NCBI RefSeq assembly: GCF_000003605.2
Contig: NW_003132850.1
Location: 226,590-253,066 of the forward strand
Direction: 5' to 3'
Length of the DNA stretch: 26,477 nt
Origin: Saccoglossus kowalevskii
Lineage: Eukaryota; Hemichordata; Enteropneusta; Harrimaniidae
Under the pieces are notes generated by a model, which made no database searches, had not been told where the DNA came from, and was given only the letters and a program-made list of their open reading frames with translations. A program made the translations under genes and the position numbers. Shown in pieces: positions 10,600 to 20,342 of the stretch (position 1 is its first letter; each line of letters opens with the position of its first letter).

Positions 10600-10860
10600 T
10601 ATTATTTTGTAATGGCGGTGATCATTGCGCTGCGCATGGGCGACATTTGTGTTGATACACATTTATTTTCCCACAATGCAATGTGCTCTTCTAATGAAAT
10701 CACGGGTACGAGTTTTGACCTGGGCGCGACTTGCTGTGATTACCGCCGGTGACTCCTTCGATAATAACCAAACAAATGTCTAAATAAAGCTTCGTTACGT
10801 CGTATGTCGCCATCTTTTTTCACTAATACACGAGACCCATAACTCGCGCATGCGTGGCGC
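10600..10860. promoter_or_regulatory. CpG-richer promoter-like island with YY1/TISU-like and NRF1-like motifs
   Basis: Motifs seen: ATGGCGGTG at 10613 (plus), AAGATGGCGACA (minus, ATG at 10813-10811) resembling the YY1/TISU translation-initiator element, and CGCGCATGCGTGGCGCG near 10845-10861, partly NRF1-like. The minus ATG opens a 37-codon frame ending at 10700. No downstream exon can be tied to it. It could be a distal GFPT1 promoter or that of an unseen gene. Confidence 0.3.
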
Positions 10861-11052
10861 GACGACGAACACCCTTTAAAGTCGGGGCATACCAAAACCA
10901 AAGCGAAAACATCTCTACGACAATCCATCTACTCCGACTGGTTCATTTCTTAAGTTCGTTGCAAGGATACATGTGATGGCAACATGACAACAACGACAAT
11001 CGTAGATACTGCCATTTAGCCATGAGATATTTGTGACTCTGAGCTGTGAAAT

Positions 11053-11405
11053 AAAATTGTATTCATGCATCGATATATATATATTTTTTTTTTTGAAGGA
11101 TTGTTTGGAGTCTGGTGTCCTCGCAGTCCTTTCTTTTGTGTATAATCTATCCGGATTTTGTTTCGGACACGAATTGTGTTCCTGCATCGATATGATTTTT
11201 TGAAGGATTTAGTTTGGAGTCAGGTGTCCTCGGAGTCCTTTCTTTTGTGTATAATATTATCCGGATTTTGTTTCGGACACGAATTGTGTTCCTGCATCGA
11301 TATGATTTTTTGAAGGATTTAGTTTGGAGTCAGGTGTCCTCGGAATCTTTTCTTTTGTGTATAATATTATCCGGATTTTGTTTCGATCACGAATTGTGTT
11401 CATGT
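11053..11405. repeat. 110-bp tandem repeat, about three full copies
   Basis: TGAAGGATT recurs at 11094, 11201 and 11311, giving periods of 107 and 110. Each unit contains GGTGTCCTCGGAGTCC (with single-base changes), TTTCTTTTGTGTATAAT and GAATTGTGTTC. A partial fourth copy (AATTGTATTCATGCATCGAT) precedes the array at 11056. Copies two and three differ at only a few positions. An 88-codon frame across them is a product of the repeat and not supported as a gene. Confidence 0.9.
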
Positions 11406-12119
11406 CATGTAAATAACTCAAAACATGATGTGTTTTATATACTACTTAGAGTGGACCATTACAAACTCTCGGCGAAGTAAAGGCGGAAAAACAAAATATT
11501 TTGTTTGTTTTTTTTCCATGACGATTTCGCTGTATTGTTTTATTTCTATCATGTGCGTTTTTTCCTAAGAAATGGAAGTACAGGATCGTTTCCATGTGTT
11601 TTTCTGGGTACACGCGATTCAAAGAATCGAATACAGGAACCATCAGACTCTAATTCCTTGTACAACAGTTTTGACAGTCTCGAATTCACTGCAATATTAG
11701 ATTTAAATAAGCTCTTAGTTTTTTTTTTATTTGTTTTTGTTTTTGTTTTTTCAATTTTTCAAATTAAATTTATGTTTGTTTTTTATGTATCTTACTTTTT
11801 TTTATTCGATTTTATTTGCTGGTATTTATTTTTTTAATTTTTTTGATCGCAAAATCCCACTAAGATCCATGATACACGAATTAACTTCCATTGATAACAT
11901 ATGTTGATCTGGGTATCATCATGCAACGTTGCAAACTGACAGAGTGCCACAACAACCTGCAACGTGTTTCAGGAATAGTCTCCATTACAATCAACAAGTT
12001 GCAACATGTTGAGGGAAGTCTGTTAATATATAATACACGGTATGGTACACAGAGCAACTTGTATTGACAACAAACTGAATGTTGAACGGAGAATTGTCAT
12101 TGGCAGATGTGCGCTATAG

Positions 12120-12345
12120 AATTTCCGTCGCAGTACAGTGGCGGCGGTACGGGGGGGCAGAAGCGGTCGCCCCCTCGATAAAAATGTTGGGGGTGTCACC
12201 CCTCCAAAATCAAGCTGAAATCCTTTGTGTCTGCAAAATTTGCCTCTCAAAATGCAGGAAATAGCGTTTCAGATGGACCGGGTCTAGATTTCAAAAATGT
12301 TAAAGGGGAGCATGCCCCGGACACCCTAGTAAGATCGCGTCTTAG
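12120..12345. mobile_element. Probable interspersed-repeat fragment (GGGGAGCATGCCCC type)
   Basis: Contains GGCGGTACGGGGGGGCAG, a GGGGGTGTCACCCCTCC stretch and GGGGAGCATGCCCC at 12305-12318. G/C-run patches with this GGGG-AGCATG-CCCC core recur, from memory, in repeats of several marine invertebrates. There is one copy here, so the assignment rests on that recollection and on its base composition, which is unlike its surroundings. Confidence 0.3.
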
Positions 12346-12573
12346 GCGCGAGGTGGTGAGCAGATCACGTCGCTGCCTCTGTTATATGATGTAATCTTGT
12401 TATTACAGGCCATATGAGTTAAGCTTCACGTATTCTTGACACCAGTTCGACACCAATTTTTTTGGTGTTCATGTTCACTTGTCGGTTACGGCACATACAC
12501 CATACCACAGGGGCCATTATGATGATTTAACTTGCACCCCTGATCTCTGCCGTTTCTTTTTTTTTCGTTTGTT

Positions 12574-12617
<44 letters not shown>

Positions 12618-12619
12618 GA
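12574..12619. repeat. (TTG)n microsatellite
   Basis: About 15 uninterrupted TTG trinucleotides following a T-rich tract. Confidence 0.95.
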
Positions 12620-13808
12620 TGATTTCGATAATATAACATAAACAAATAATTTGTCTTTTCTTTTGTTATGGTATTTTAAGGATGTAGTAGAGGAATTAAT
12701 TTTCCTTTTTTTTACAAAAATGAATACTAATTGTACCCCTGGTTCATATATTTATTGTGTTACAACAAAGAAATCACGGAATATGCATAAACGTACACAC
12801 AGTGTTTTTATTAATATATAACCAATTTTAATGTAATATTCAACCCGACTATCCACATACCTACCCCCACTGAGTGACTGCAGGGTCTGAAATACTTGCC
12901 ATGAACTATCATGAACGGAATTTGTGTCATTAACGACAATTACCTTGACACAGTTTATTTTTTCAACCTCAAAGATCACTCCAATAGAAACTGATAACCA
13001 GACGAGGTATTATGAACGGCGTATGGAACCTGAAATTTGGGTGACAATTTTTTTAACTTGAGGGGGGGGGGATTTGTGGACATAACATGCAAGGTAAATA
13101 GTAGTAACTGCTGACACAAGCATTACAAACAATTTCACAAAAACAAAACTGAATTTGTAAAAATAAAACACAATAACATCACATCATCCTGGTAAATAAT
13201 CTTGTTTAAGACAGAAGTATCATTATTTTTGAGAAAATGTGTCAACATCACAAGACAATTGGATTATCATGTAAAATCGTGGAGCTATTGTCACGTGGCA
13301 CCGTGAAATAACATTCCTGTGTGTGTGAAGTATTTTGAGAAACTTGTTCTAATAATTTCCAAATTTCCGCTATTTTTAGAACAATTCCATAACCTGGATT
13401 TTTAAAATAATTGAGGACCGTGACAACGAAAAGTATCCCATCTTTCACAATACAGCCTACAATTTGAGATATGGCATAATATCTCTGCTATAGGAACCTA
13501 TGGTAGAAGCGTCGGTTATAATACTGACAAAATGACCAGTATCCTCTAAAAATGACCCCCAGTTTTTTAAATCAATATTCTTATATAGCCCGTAAGTACA
13601 ATTTATAGAAAAAATGAATAAATTCTAGGTATTTAAATTCATGAGTAGGCTTTTATGTTAAAACTTTGTGAAGGAATATATAATTTACACAGTTTAGTAC
13701 TCCCTAAGTGTTCACGGTCAATTCCTAATTATAACTAAATATGCATCTGTATCTGTTGAAGCTCAGACTAGTAATGCAAGTATTACTAGGCTGGGGTTGA
13801 AGCGACCG

Positions 13809-13816
13809 TGACGTCA
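13809..13816. promoter_or_regulatory. Perfect CRE palindrome
   Basis: TGACGTCA, the full ATF/CREB/AP-1 family site, about 440 bases past the end of the RING gene on its downstream side. Function unproven. Confidence 0.35.
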
Positions 13817-13893
13817 TTCCTATCAACGAGCGTATTCGCTCCCTGGCTTCAAAGTAAAAAGTGGCCGAATATTTCCATTGATAAATGTCTTTC

Positions 13894-13899
13894 TTTATT
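13894..13899 (-). terminator. Possible poly(A) signal of the RING gene
   Basis: AATAAA on the minus strand, about 360 bases downstream of the RING gene stop codon. Such hexamers are common in AT-rich DNA, so this is only positionally plausible. Confidence 0.3.
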
Positions 13900-14257
13900 C
13901 AAACAGGGTAAATTACGTGTGGTATAAAAACAGATTTCAACGAGTCTGGGATATTTTCTGACTTTGGTAAACGACATGGTAAATACTACGTCAAATCAAA
14001 GTAAAGAACCGGCGCTCTCGTACGGCACCTCGTTAACTAGCTTCACATCAAGGTACGTCTCCTCCCTGGCCACCCCCCCCCCCCAAAAAAAAAACATGCT
14101 TGTTACGTGCAGAGAGCGTGAACCCGTCCATGCCGATCCACGCCACACAGCGTGACAAAGTCCTCATCATAGGTCAGATTAGGTTCTCATTTCGAGATCC
14201 TCAAGCATGCCACCAACGGCAGTATTCGGTCGAGGCTTGGATGATGGTTGGTTGTTT

Positions 14258-15064
14258 TCATTCAACGGGTTCATCGATATTTCTCATCGAATCGATTATG
14301 CCCCTGTCCATCGGACACGTTCCGTTTGTTTCGTATTGCAGAGCGGCGCAAATGTCGCACATGACGATATGTCCACATGGTTGAATTTCAACCGTTCTTT
14401 CTCGGTCATGGCATATTACACATTTCTCCGAATTACTTTGGCTGGACGCCGCCCTCGGGCGAGAGGGTCTGCATTCAGCGCTCTCTTGCAAAGATATCAA
14501 ACAGGCGTTCAGCGTATCAATTTGATCCCGATGTACCTCACACTGATTTGTTTCGAGTTTCATAATTGTCAGTTGGCTAAGCGCGTCACTTAAAGACGAT
14601 TCTATCGTATCTTGTATGAATTCCAGTATTATTATGTGCTGTGATAGCTCGCGATTTCCATCTCGTGCATTTGATAATTCCAATTCATAAGCGAATTCCA
14701 TGTTTTCCCGATACTGTAATAATTGTCTGTTGACTTCCTGTGCATCCGTGCACCCTTCCTTAACTATCGCCATTTCCTGCTTCAAGGATTCCAAATCAAA
14801 CTCTACATATTGAAGCTGTTCCTCCAATATGAGTTTACTGTCTTCCAATTCCTTCAGTTCGCTCAGTATTATCTCGTACTGTGTGGCTTGTTCTCGGATT
14901 CCAGATGCTATTTTGTTCTCTTCTCGGAGTATTGTTACTTCGTTTTCAAGTTTTTGATTTTCAGTTTTCAGTTTTTCAATTCTTCGTACCAACTTCCTGT
15001 TTTCTTTCGAGAGCTGTGCCAGGCTACCTCCTCCCGGCGTTTCGCCGTTTCCGCCTTCAGACAT
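14258..15064 (-). CDS. Coiled-coil RING-finger protein, probable E3 ubiquitin ligase with an Asp in the last zinc position
   Basis: Intronless frame of 268 codons, ATG at 15064 with A at -3, stop TGA at 14260-14258. A Gly-rich start (1-14) is followed by a long coiled coil, roughly residues 15-105 and 110-175, with Leu/Ile heptads. Then comes a Ser/Arg/Pro linker (195-213) and a C-terminal RING of the IAP/MGRN/neuralized type: Cys215, Cys218, Cys230, His232, Cys236, Cys239, Cys250 and Asp253. The last position is normally Cys in CP-x-C-R; here it is CP-M-D-R. Asp as final ligand is known in RBX1, so the finger may still bind zinc. RING proteins of this class recruit E2-ubiquitin, and the coiled coil likely drives self-assembly; substrate unknown. 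The minus-strand sequence ATACAG just before GAGACGATG could be a 5'-UTR splice acceptor. I do not recognise a named orthologue. Confidence 0.8.
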   Translation of the reverse strand: MSEGGNGETPGGGSLAQLSKENRKLVRRIEKLKTENQKLENEVTILREENKIASGIREQATQYEIILSELKELEDSKLILEEQLQYVEFDLESLKQEMAIVKEGCTDAQEVNRQLLQYRENMEFAYELELSNARDGNRELSQHIIILEFIQDTIESSLSDALSQLTIMKLETNQCEVHRDQIDTLNACLISLQESAECRPSRPRAASSQSNSEKCVICHDRERTVEIQPCGHIVMCDICAALQYETNGTCPMDRGIIDSMRNIDEPVE

Positions 15065-15433
15065 CGTCTCCTGTATCTAGTTGAGAAAGCATAACAATTA
15101 GGTAAAATACAAATAAAAACGATTGTCCACTTATACTTCAATGTTTCCGAACTTTTCAGTTGATGCCTTCTCAGAACTCATCACTGTTCCATTCATAAGA
15201 ACATGAACTGAGAGTTAATACATTTGCGGAAAAGTTTGAATAGAACAAAACGTCACCTAGGACTTCCAAGAAATTGTCTGTTCTTTTTCATTTTTATTTT
15301 TTTTTCAATCAAATAAAATAAAATGAAAGTGTCATTAGAGATTATTTGTCGATAAATTTCGTCGTCGATAGATTGGAAAATACAAACGTTGTTTTGGCCA
15401 CAAAATAAAATTACGAATCAATAAAAACGCCAG

Positions 15434-15496
15434 TGCGCATGCGCTTCGAATTACGTGCACATGCATATGATACGTAATGATTCGGGCGCATGCGTC
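15434..15496. promoter_or_regulatory. Two NRF1-like motifs upstream of the RING gene
   Basis: TGCGCATGCGC at 15434-15444 matches 11 of 12 positions of the NRF1 consensus YGCGCAYGCGCR. GGCGCATGCGT at about 15485-15495 is a weaker match. They lie 370-430 bases upstream of the RING gene start codon, a plausible place for its promoter if there is an untranslated first exon. Confidence 0.4.
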
Positions 15497-15870
15497 ACTT
15501 GCGTTTCTATTGTTCCAAATTTTTTAAAAATACTAAAAAGTTGTTATTCGCGTTGCCTCTTTGATAATAAGTTTCATGGGGAAGTCATATTTTGTGTATG
15601 ATGGAGTAAATACATATCCGTCATCAAAACACTTATATAAACGCGAGACTATATGCATTGTATTGAGAAAGTGTACATCCAGAGTAACCTCGACGCAATT
15701 CACAAGCCTTATACATACCGTACTTTGTCCACTAAGTCTTCAAGGTTACTTTGGTTACCCTGACGATGAGATGACACAAATATCGCGCCGATGATTTCAC
15801 AAGTAGGAAATCGTATTTTGATGTTTCGAATATCATTCTCCACAAAAAGTATTAATTCCTTGTTATGTCA

Positions 15871-15878
15871 TGACGTCA
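15871..15878. promoter_or_regulatory. Perfect CRE palindrome
   Basis: TGACGTCA, about 800 bases upstream of the RING gene start codon, in a locally CpG-richer patch. Candidate ATF/CREB site. Confidence 0.35.
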
Positions 15879-16844
15879 AACGTAGGCGTTAATATCCAAT
15901 ATTTACCGCTGCGTCAACTCGTAGTGAAACTATGCTTGAAATAATTAATCGTTACTATAGCGACGAAGATTTAATTGTCTGAGCAGAACTCCCTTGGGGT
16001 TGTTGCTCGGATGTATAAAATTACAACAATAAATTGCTTATAAATTTTTATCATATATCATTATTATGATATTACAAATAATTTTCTGTGTCTTGTATTA
16101 TGATTTTTAGCATACTATACCCGCAGTAATGCAACAAACAACTAGCTGATGAAAATTAATCGCCGTTTTTTGTGTCGGGCTGGATTTTAATACGGACGAT
16201 AAGTGGTCGGTTTATGACGCACTCGTCGGTTCTTCTAGCATCTTCAAAGATTTACGTAGTCTTCTTTTTTTCAACAGAGTGGTCTGTAAATTTTATTGTT
16301 TATTAATATTTTACTGTTATTGGTCTGTGTTTCACATACAAATATATTCCGTCCAATTACCAATTTCGGGAATGCTAGAATCCACATGATTGAATAAAAC
16401 TACAAATACATGATATGTTGTGTGCACCAGAGTCGTTATCTACCATACTCACACACGCCTTTGTACTAAAAATAATTTATTTCTTAGCCTTTGGATATGT
16501 TTTGTTTTCTTATCTTCAAGCCCAGCCGTATTGGGAATTGGGATTGTGTTCGGAGTCGTATCTAATTTTCCGTATTCCGCGAAAACATCGCGTTTGTTTA
16601 CGTGATAGCAAAATGTACAAACACATACATATACACGGAACGATTTAGAAGACAGAACCTGGGCTTATTCAAATATTTATTTTACCCTCGGCGTGGTGGG
16701 AGAAAAGAGCTTTTAAACAGCACACCAGTAAACCACCGTGACAAGAGACGAAAAATATATACAAATTGATATTAAGACCACGGTACAGTGAAGATTATTT
16801 TAACAGTTATAATACACATTTCTTATTATTGAAACTATTAATAC

Positions 16845-16862
16845 ATATATATATATATATAT
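16845..16862. repeat. (AT)n microsatellite
   Basis: About nine AT dinucleotides directly before the candidate exon at 16874. Confidence 0.9.
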
Positions 16863-16873
16863 AGTTACCCCCG

Positions 16874-17464
16874 ATGGCGGAGCTACGTCACAAGACGTTC
16901 CACAATGGTAAGACGCGCACCACCGTACCACGTATTTCTATGGGCTCTGAGCGCGCTGATGTGGAACGCCGGTCGAGCCGGTGAAAATAGCTAAATTCGA
17001 ACAAATAAAATAAACTCAACTTTGAAGTAATCATGAACAACCGAATTTATATATATTACACACGCAGGGGTAATCTTGTTACACTGTTCAGGGAGACTCA
17101 ACAACCATCCCAAAGTACTGTTTTCTGAGAGTTTTCAGCCTTTGTTTTCACCGGTGAAAATGCCCGAATGTCCGCCCCGAGAATAAATGGTATATATGTT
17201 ACCTTAGCAACGTTGGGGTGATTTACATGTCAACCAGCGGCAAATGAAGATGCGACAACTATTCAAGAACGGCGCTGGGCAAATCGACGGCTCCCACACG
17301 TGAAGAAACCCGGATCTTTGGAAATTAGTTTTGGCGTCCGGTATCAATACAACACCCAGCCTGTCACGAGAAACAATGTTGGAGATATACTTTTCAACGA
17401 TGAATTAATAGTCTGTCTTGGAATTCCCCTGCTCAATCCACCGACTGGCCACTTTCATTGGTAG
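16874..17464 (+). CDS. Speculative small plus-strand gene (two exons)
   Basis: ATGGCGGAG at 16874 starts eleven codons (MAELRHKTFHN) and one base, then a good donor G-GTAAGA at 16908. An 80-codon stretch without internal Met or stop runs 17222-17464. The acceptor ACCAG ending at 17237 would join exon 1 to it in the correct phase. The distal frame has mixed, protein-like composition (for example SLEISFGVRYQYNTQPVTRN). Against it: the acceptor has a poor pyrimidine tract. A better acceptor TGTTCAG ending at 17091 gives a different short frame ending near 17187. No family is recognised. Chance remains likely. Confidence 0.18.
17198..17211. promoter_or_regulatory. RFX X-box-like motif
   Basis: GTTACCTTAGCAAC has two six-base half-sites with a two-base spacer, fitting the X-box consensus bound by RFX factors, which commonly drive ciliary genes. 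A weaker form, GTTACTATAGCGAC, is near 15950. No ciliary gene is recognised nearby. Confidence 0.35.
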
Positions 17465-17756
17465 AGGGCGCTTTTGTAATTCAACATATTTTACATGCTG
17501 GATCCACGTCTTGATCTCGCGTAGCCCTGGATCCTCAACATTGTGAGAGTGGACGATATTTACATTCTACTTATAACGTCTTAACAAAATGAGGTGGATA
17601 CGCACTGTTTTGAACCAAATAGGTGAACCAAACACAAAATAATAATGACCAGAATCTTGATTAATCTTTAAGCATCTCAATTAAGCATCAAATTTGGCAC
17701 AATTTGGTTAAATTCTTGTGCACTGGAAATCATGTTCTGAAGGTTATTGTTGTTGT

Positions 17757-17768
17757 ACGCATGCGCAT
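17757..17768. promoter_or_regulatory. NRF1-like motif
   Basis: ACGCATGCGCAT: eleven of twelve consensus positions match when read from 17756. No gene start is linked to it. Confidence 0.25.
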
Positions 17769-18004
17769 TAAATATGCGACCGCCCCACCTACGTCCGTCC
17801 CATTTTTTAAAAAACCATTGTCGTACTTTAGATAGTAATTTTTGTAAAATTTGTATTTTTTATATATGTGTTTTAGTAATTAGTATAACCATTCTGAGGA
17901 ATTTTAAGTGTTTCAATAAACTAAAACTAGTGTACTATAGCAGAATCCGGGGGGGGGGTACTTGCAAAAATTACTGACAAGGGTGTGTAGCTGGTTGTTT
18001 GAAA

Positions 18005-18345
18005 CCCCTACCTCTTATCAGAAAGAAATAAACTCAAATTGCCCACCCCTTTTCAGACAAACTGTGGATATTTGACACCCCTTTCCAGACAGTAAGCATA
18101 CATGGTACCAAGGGAAAAGCAGGTGGACTTCTGGAGAAGGACTTTGACGATCGAAATGAAGTTACAGAAAGACAAAAATTAGCTTCATTCTCCTGATTGC
18201 TGGATCACTCAAGCTCTAGAGACAGTCTTTGGAAAATATGTACCCCTTTTTAGACAGAGATAATGAAAAAGGATAGTCCTTTTCAGACAGACAACTTGAA
18301 GGTAAAATAACAAACCCCTTTTCAGACAGAAATTGTGAATTTGGG
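18005..18345. repeat. Cluster of dispersed 15-base motif CCCCTTTTCAGACAG
   Basis: Copies with at most two or three changes occur at 18046-18060, 18078-18092, 18243-18257, 18277-18290 and 18315-18329. A degenerate copy is near 18009. All are in the same direction. Spacing varies (about 32, 165, 34 and 38 bases), so it is not a simple tandem array. Sequence between copies shows no coding frame. Probably an old internally repeated mobile element or decayed minisatellite. Confidence 0.6.
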
Positions 18346-18548
18346 ACCTCTTTTGGAGGCACATATAATTATAGCACTTCAATGTGAGTGGGGGCAGCCG
18401 ACGGCCGAGAATGTGTACATATCGCCAACTCTGAAAACACCGTCAATATCGCAGTACCGCCTCCTCCACACTATGTCAGCGTTTCTTCTATTTTCCGGCC
18501 TTCCATTGCAAATAAATTATTTGAGCCGAGCTTCCCGGTGCGATGTGA

Positions 18549-18557
18549 TCACGTGAC
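18549..18557. promoter_or_regulatory. E-box TCACGTGAC with adjacent YY1-like site
   Basis: ATCACGTGACCGCCATGAT combines a USF/MITF/TFEB-type E-box (one base from the CLEAR palindrome) with CCGCCAT. It lies in a CpG-richer patch from 18390 to 18580. Promoter-like, but no transcript is evident. Confidence 0.3.
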
Positions 18558-19914
18558 CGCCATGATACGCCCTCTGGCCTGAGGATTGAAGGAGATTTAC
18601 GACTCACATTTCGGGCAATCTTAATTATGTATATTTCATAATGACGCCGACAATGCGACAATATTTAGTTCATTTCAGGGACATGTTTAATACATATTTT
18701 GTTCTGCCGGACGCTTAGTTTATTCGAGTCATTTCTCGCCTGGCGCTAGAGCCATATTATATATGATCGTCCCGGTGACCGAACCTTTGGTGTTCATGAA
18801 AAGTGTGGTACACAGTCTTAAGGTTGGAGCATTTATGACCTTTATTTTCAAACATTGAACGAAGTTAATCTTTATTCCTTCAAAAGGGTCGCATGTTACA
18901 TACTATCCAAATTCTCCTCATATTATTTAAAGCGCAGTGGTCGTCGCGCAGCGCGTGTTCGAATTTCATGTAAATAAACAATGTATTTTACACGCAGTGT
19001 ATACGTCGCTTTGAGTCCCATATCGAACAGGACACAGCACGACGACTGCCGCCCTTTAACAATGCTATTTTGAACCACGACGTTATGACGGACAAGGCGT
19101 CAAGTCATAGTTAGAAAACAATAACAGCAGGAATTGCGCGTTTTGGTATGTACATACCATTTATTTCTAAAGGCATTTTATACTAATAAGGTAAAACGAA
19201 TGACATGTGTACGTGTACACAAGCAGAAACACAATAAAGGCAACAACGTGTTCAGTACAGACGAATGTAACAACTTGAAGTGAGCAATAAATAGATATGT
19301 GTAAAACTTAACTTAATTTCGCACTTAATCGAATCCTATCATTAGCTAATCACTGGAAATAAACACACAATTTTGACATACATGTAGTTTGAAAAGAAAT
19401 GCTGTTTTGGAAACTAATAGTTAATCATGTTAAAGCGGAAGAGTCGTCACCTGCACATGCGTCAGATGGTCATAGCTTTTCATTGCTTACTAACAAGCGT
19501 CTGCCTATAAGCCTTTGCGTTTTTAGCATGTGCTGTTATCGCTTGGGATTCAATTCCCGCGCAGGCGACGACATTCCCGCTTTAAGAAGATTAGAAAAGT
19601 TCTAGAATACGTCTTAGAATAGTGAATCCAGCATCTATCGAAATGACGTCTACATGGCCACAGTCAGCAAATAAGTCTCAGTGAATCGGACATAGCTTGC
19701 TTAACATAAAATAATCTGCTGTTCGTACCATATGTACAAGGCAGGATTTGATGTGTCCATAAAACTCGATAACAAACAAGCTGCTCTATGATTGGCTTGG
19801 AAGTTAGATGTGAGGGTTAGACAGCCAATCAGACACACTCTTGTAAATAACCTCGCAATTACTTTCAAATATTATCCATATTGCTGGGAGTAAAATGTAT
19901 GTACAACAGAGTTA

Positions 19915-19920
19915 TTTATT
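19915..19920 (-). terminator. Possible poly(A) signal of the ATF3-like gene
   Basis: AATAAA on the minus strand (overlapping AATAAATAAC), about 275 bases past the stop codon at 20196. First good hexamer in the expected range. Confidence 0.4.
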
Positions 19921-20195
19921 TAAAATTACAAAAGTGATAATATAATATAAAAGCTTCCACCATATTTTGCAAAATACAAGAAAAGTCTGGTGTGATATTT
20001 ACACTGTTTTCTGTCAAAATGTGTCTATCAATTATTGGTTGTATACATAATAAGACACACCAGTGTCAGTTAGAATTAGAAAGACGGCCTGAGCCGTCAA
20101 CGCGCCCCTTGGACATGTTGGAGTACTCCTTTATGATCGCAAGTCGTTGAGGGCGTTCACCACAGTTGGTTTTACTAAGCATCTTCTGAGGCTCG

Positions 20196-20342
20196 TCATT
20201 GGTCGTAAATTGCTGGTGCTTGGGTTAGACTGCAAATAGACAAATGCGCCTGGAGAGTATCTGACAAAAAGCTCTTCTCAATTTGTAATTTACCGATTTC
20301 TTCTTTCAGTTTGTGATTCAGGCCTTCGAGTCGTTTTGATTC
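20196..20342 (-). CDS. ATF3: ATF3-like coding exon 3 (leucine zipper and C-terminus)
   Basis: Acceptor ATGCAG ends at 20343; TGA stop at 20198-20196. It encodes four of the five zipper leucines and a short tail ending IYDQ. Not covered by any long open frame in the window. Confidence 0.92.
   Translation of the reverse strand, partial: ESKRLEGLNHKLKEEIGKLQIEKSFLSDTLQAHLSICSLTQAPAIYDQ

Larger units (their letters stand above)
11420..14257. other. Intergenic stretch between GFPT1 promoter region and the RING gene
   Basis: Holds very T-rich sequence at 11700-11840, a (TTG)n microsatellite, an interspersed-repeat-like segment at 12120-12345, G and C runs near 13060 and 14070, and a CRE palindrome at 13809. 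No gene can be supported. Confidence 0.5.
15065..19900. other. Intergenic stretch between the RING gene and the ATF3-like gene
   Basis: Apart from the sites listed separately (CRE 15871, X-box 17198, E-box 18549, (AT)n 16845, dispersed motif 18046-18329, speculative exons 16874-17464), no gene is recognised. Open frames here are short and unsupported. Confidence 0.5.

Noticed and set aside
11505-11837. 110-codon plus-strand frame rich in Phe, Val and Leu
   Set aside because: It is the translation of a T-rich tract, and the apparent hydrophobicity is a composition effect.
12752-12979. 75-codon minus-strand frame
   Set aside because: No family recognised and no supporting signals nearby.
14207-15094. 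Several plus-strand frames opposite the RING gene
   Set aside because: They are antisense shadows of the 268-codon frame, which has a clear coiled coil and RING signature.
19480-19570. tRNA-like T-arm GGGATTCAATTCCC
   Set aside because: Looks like a B-box, but no A-box, acceptor stem or anticodon arm can be folded around it.
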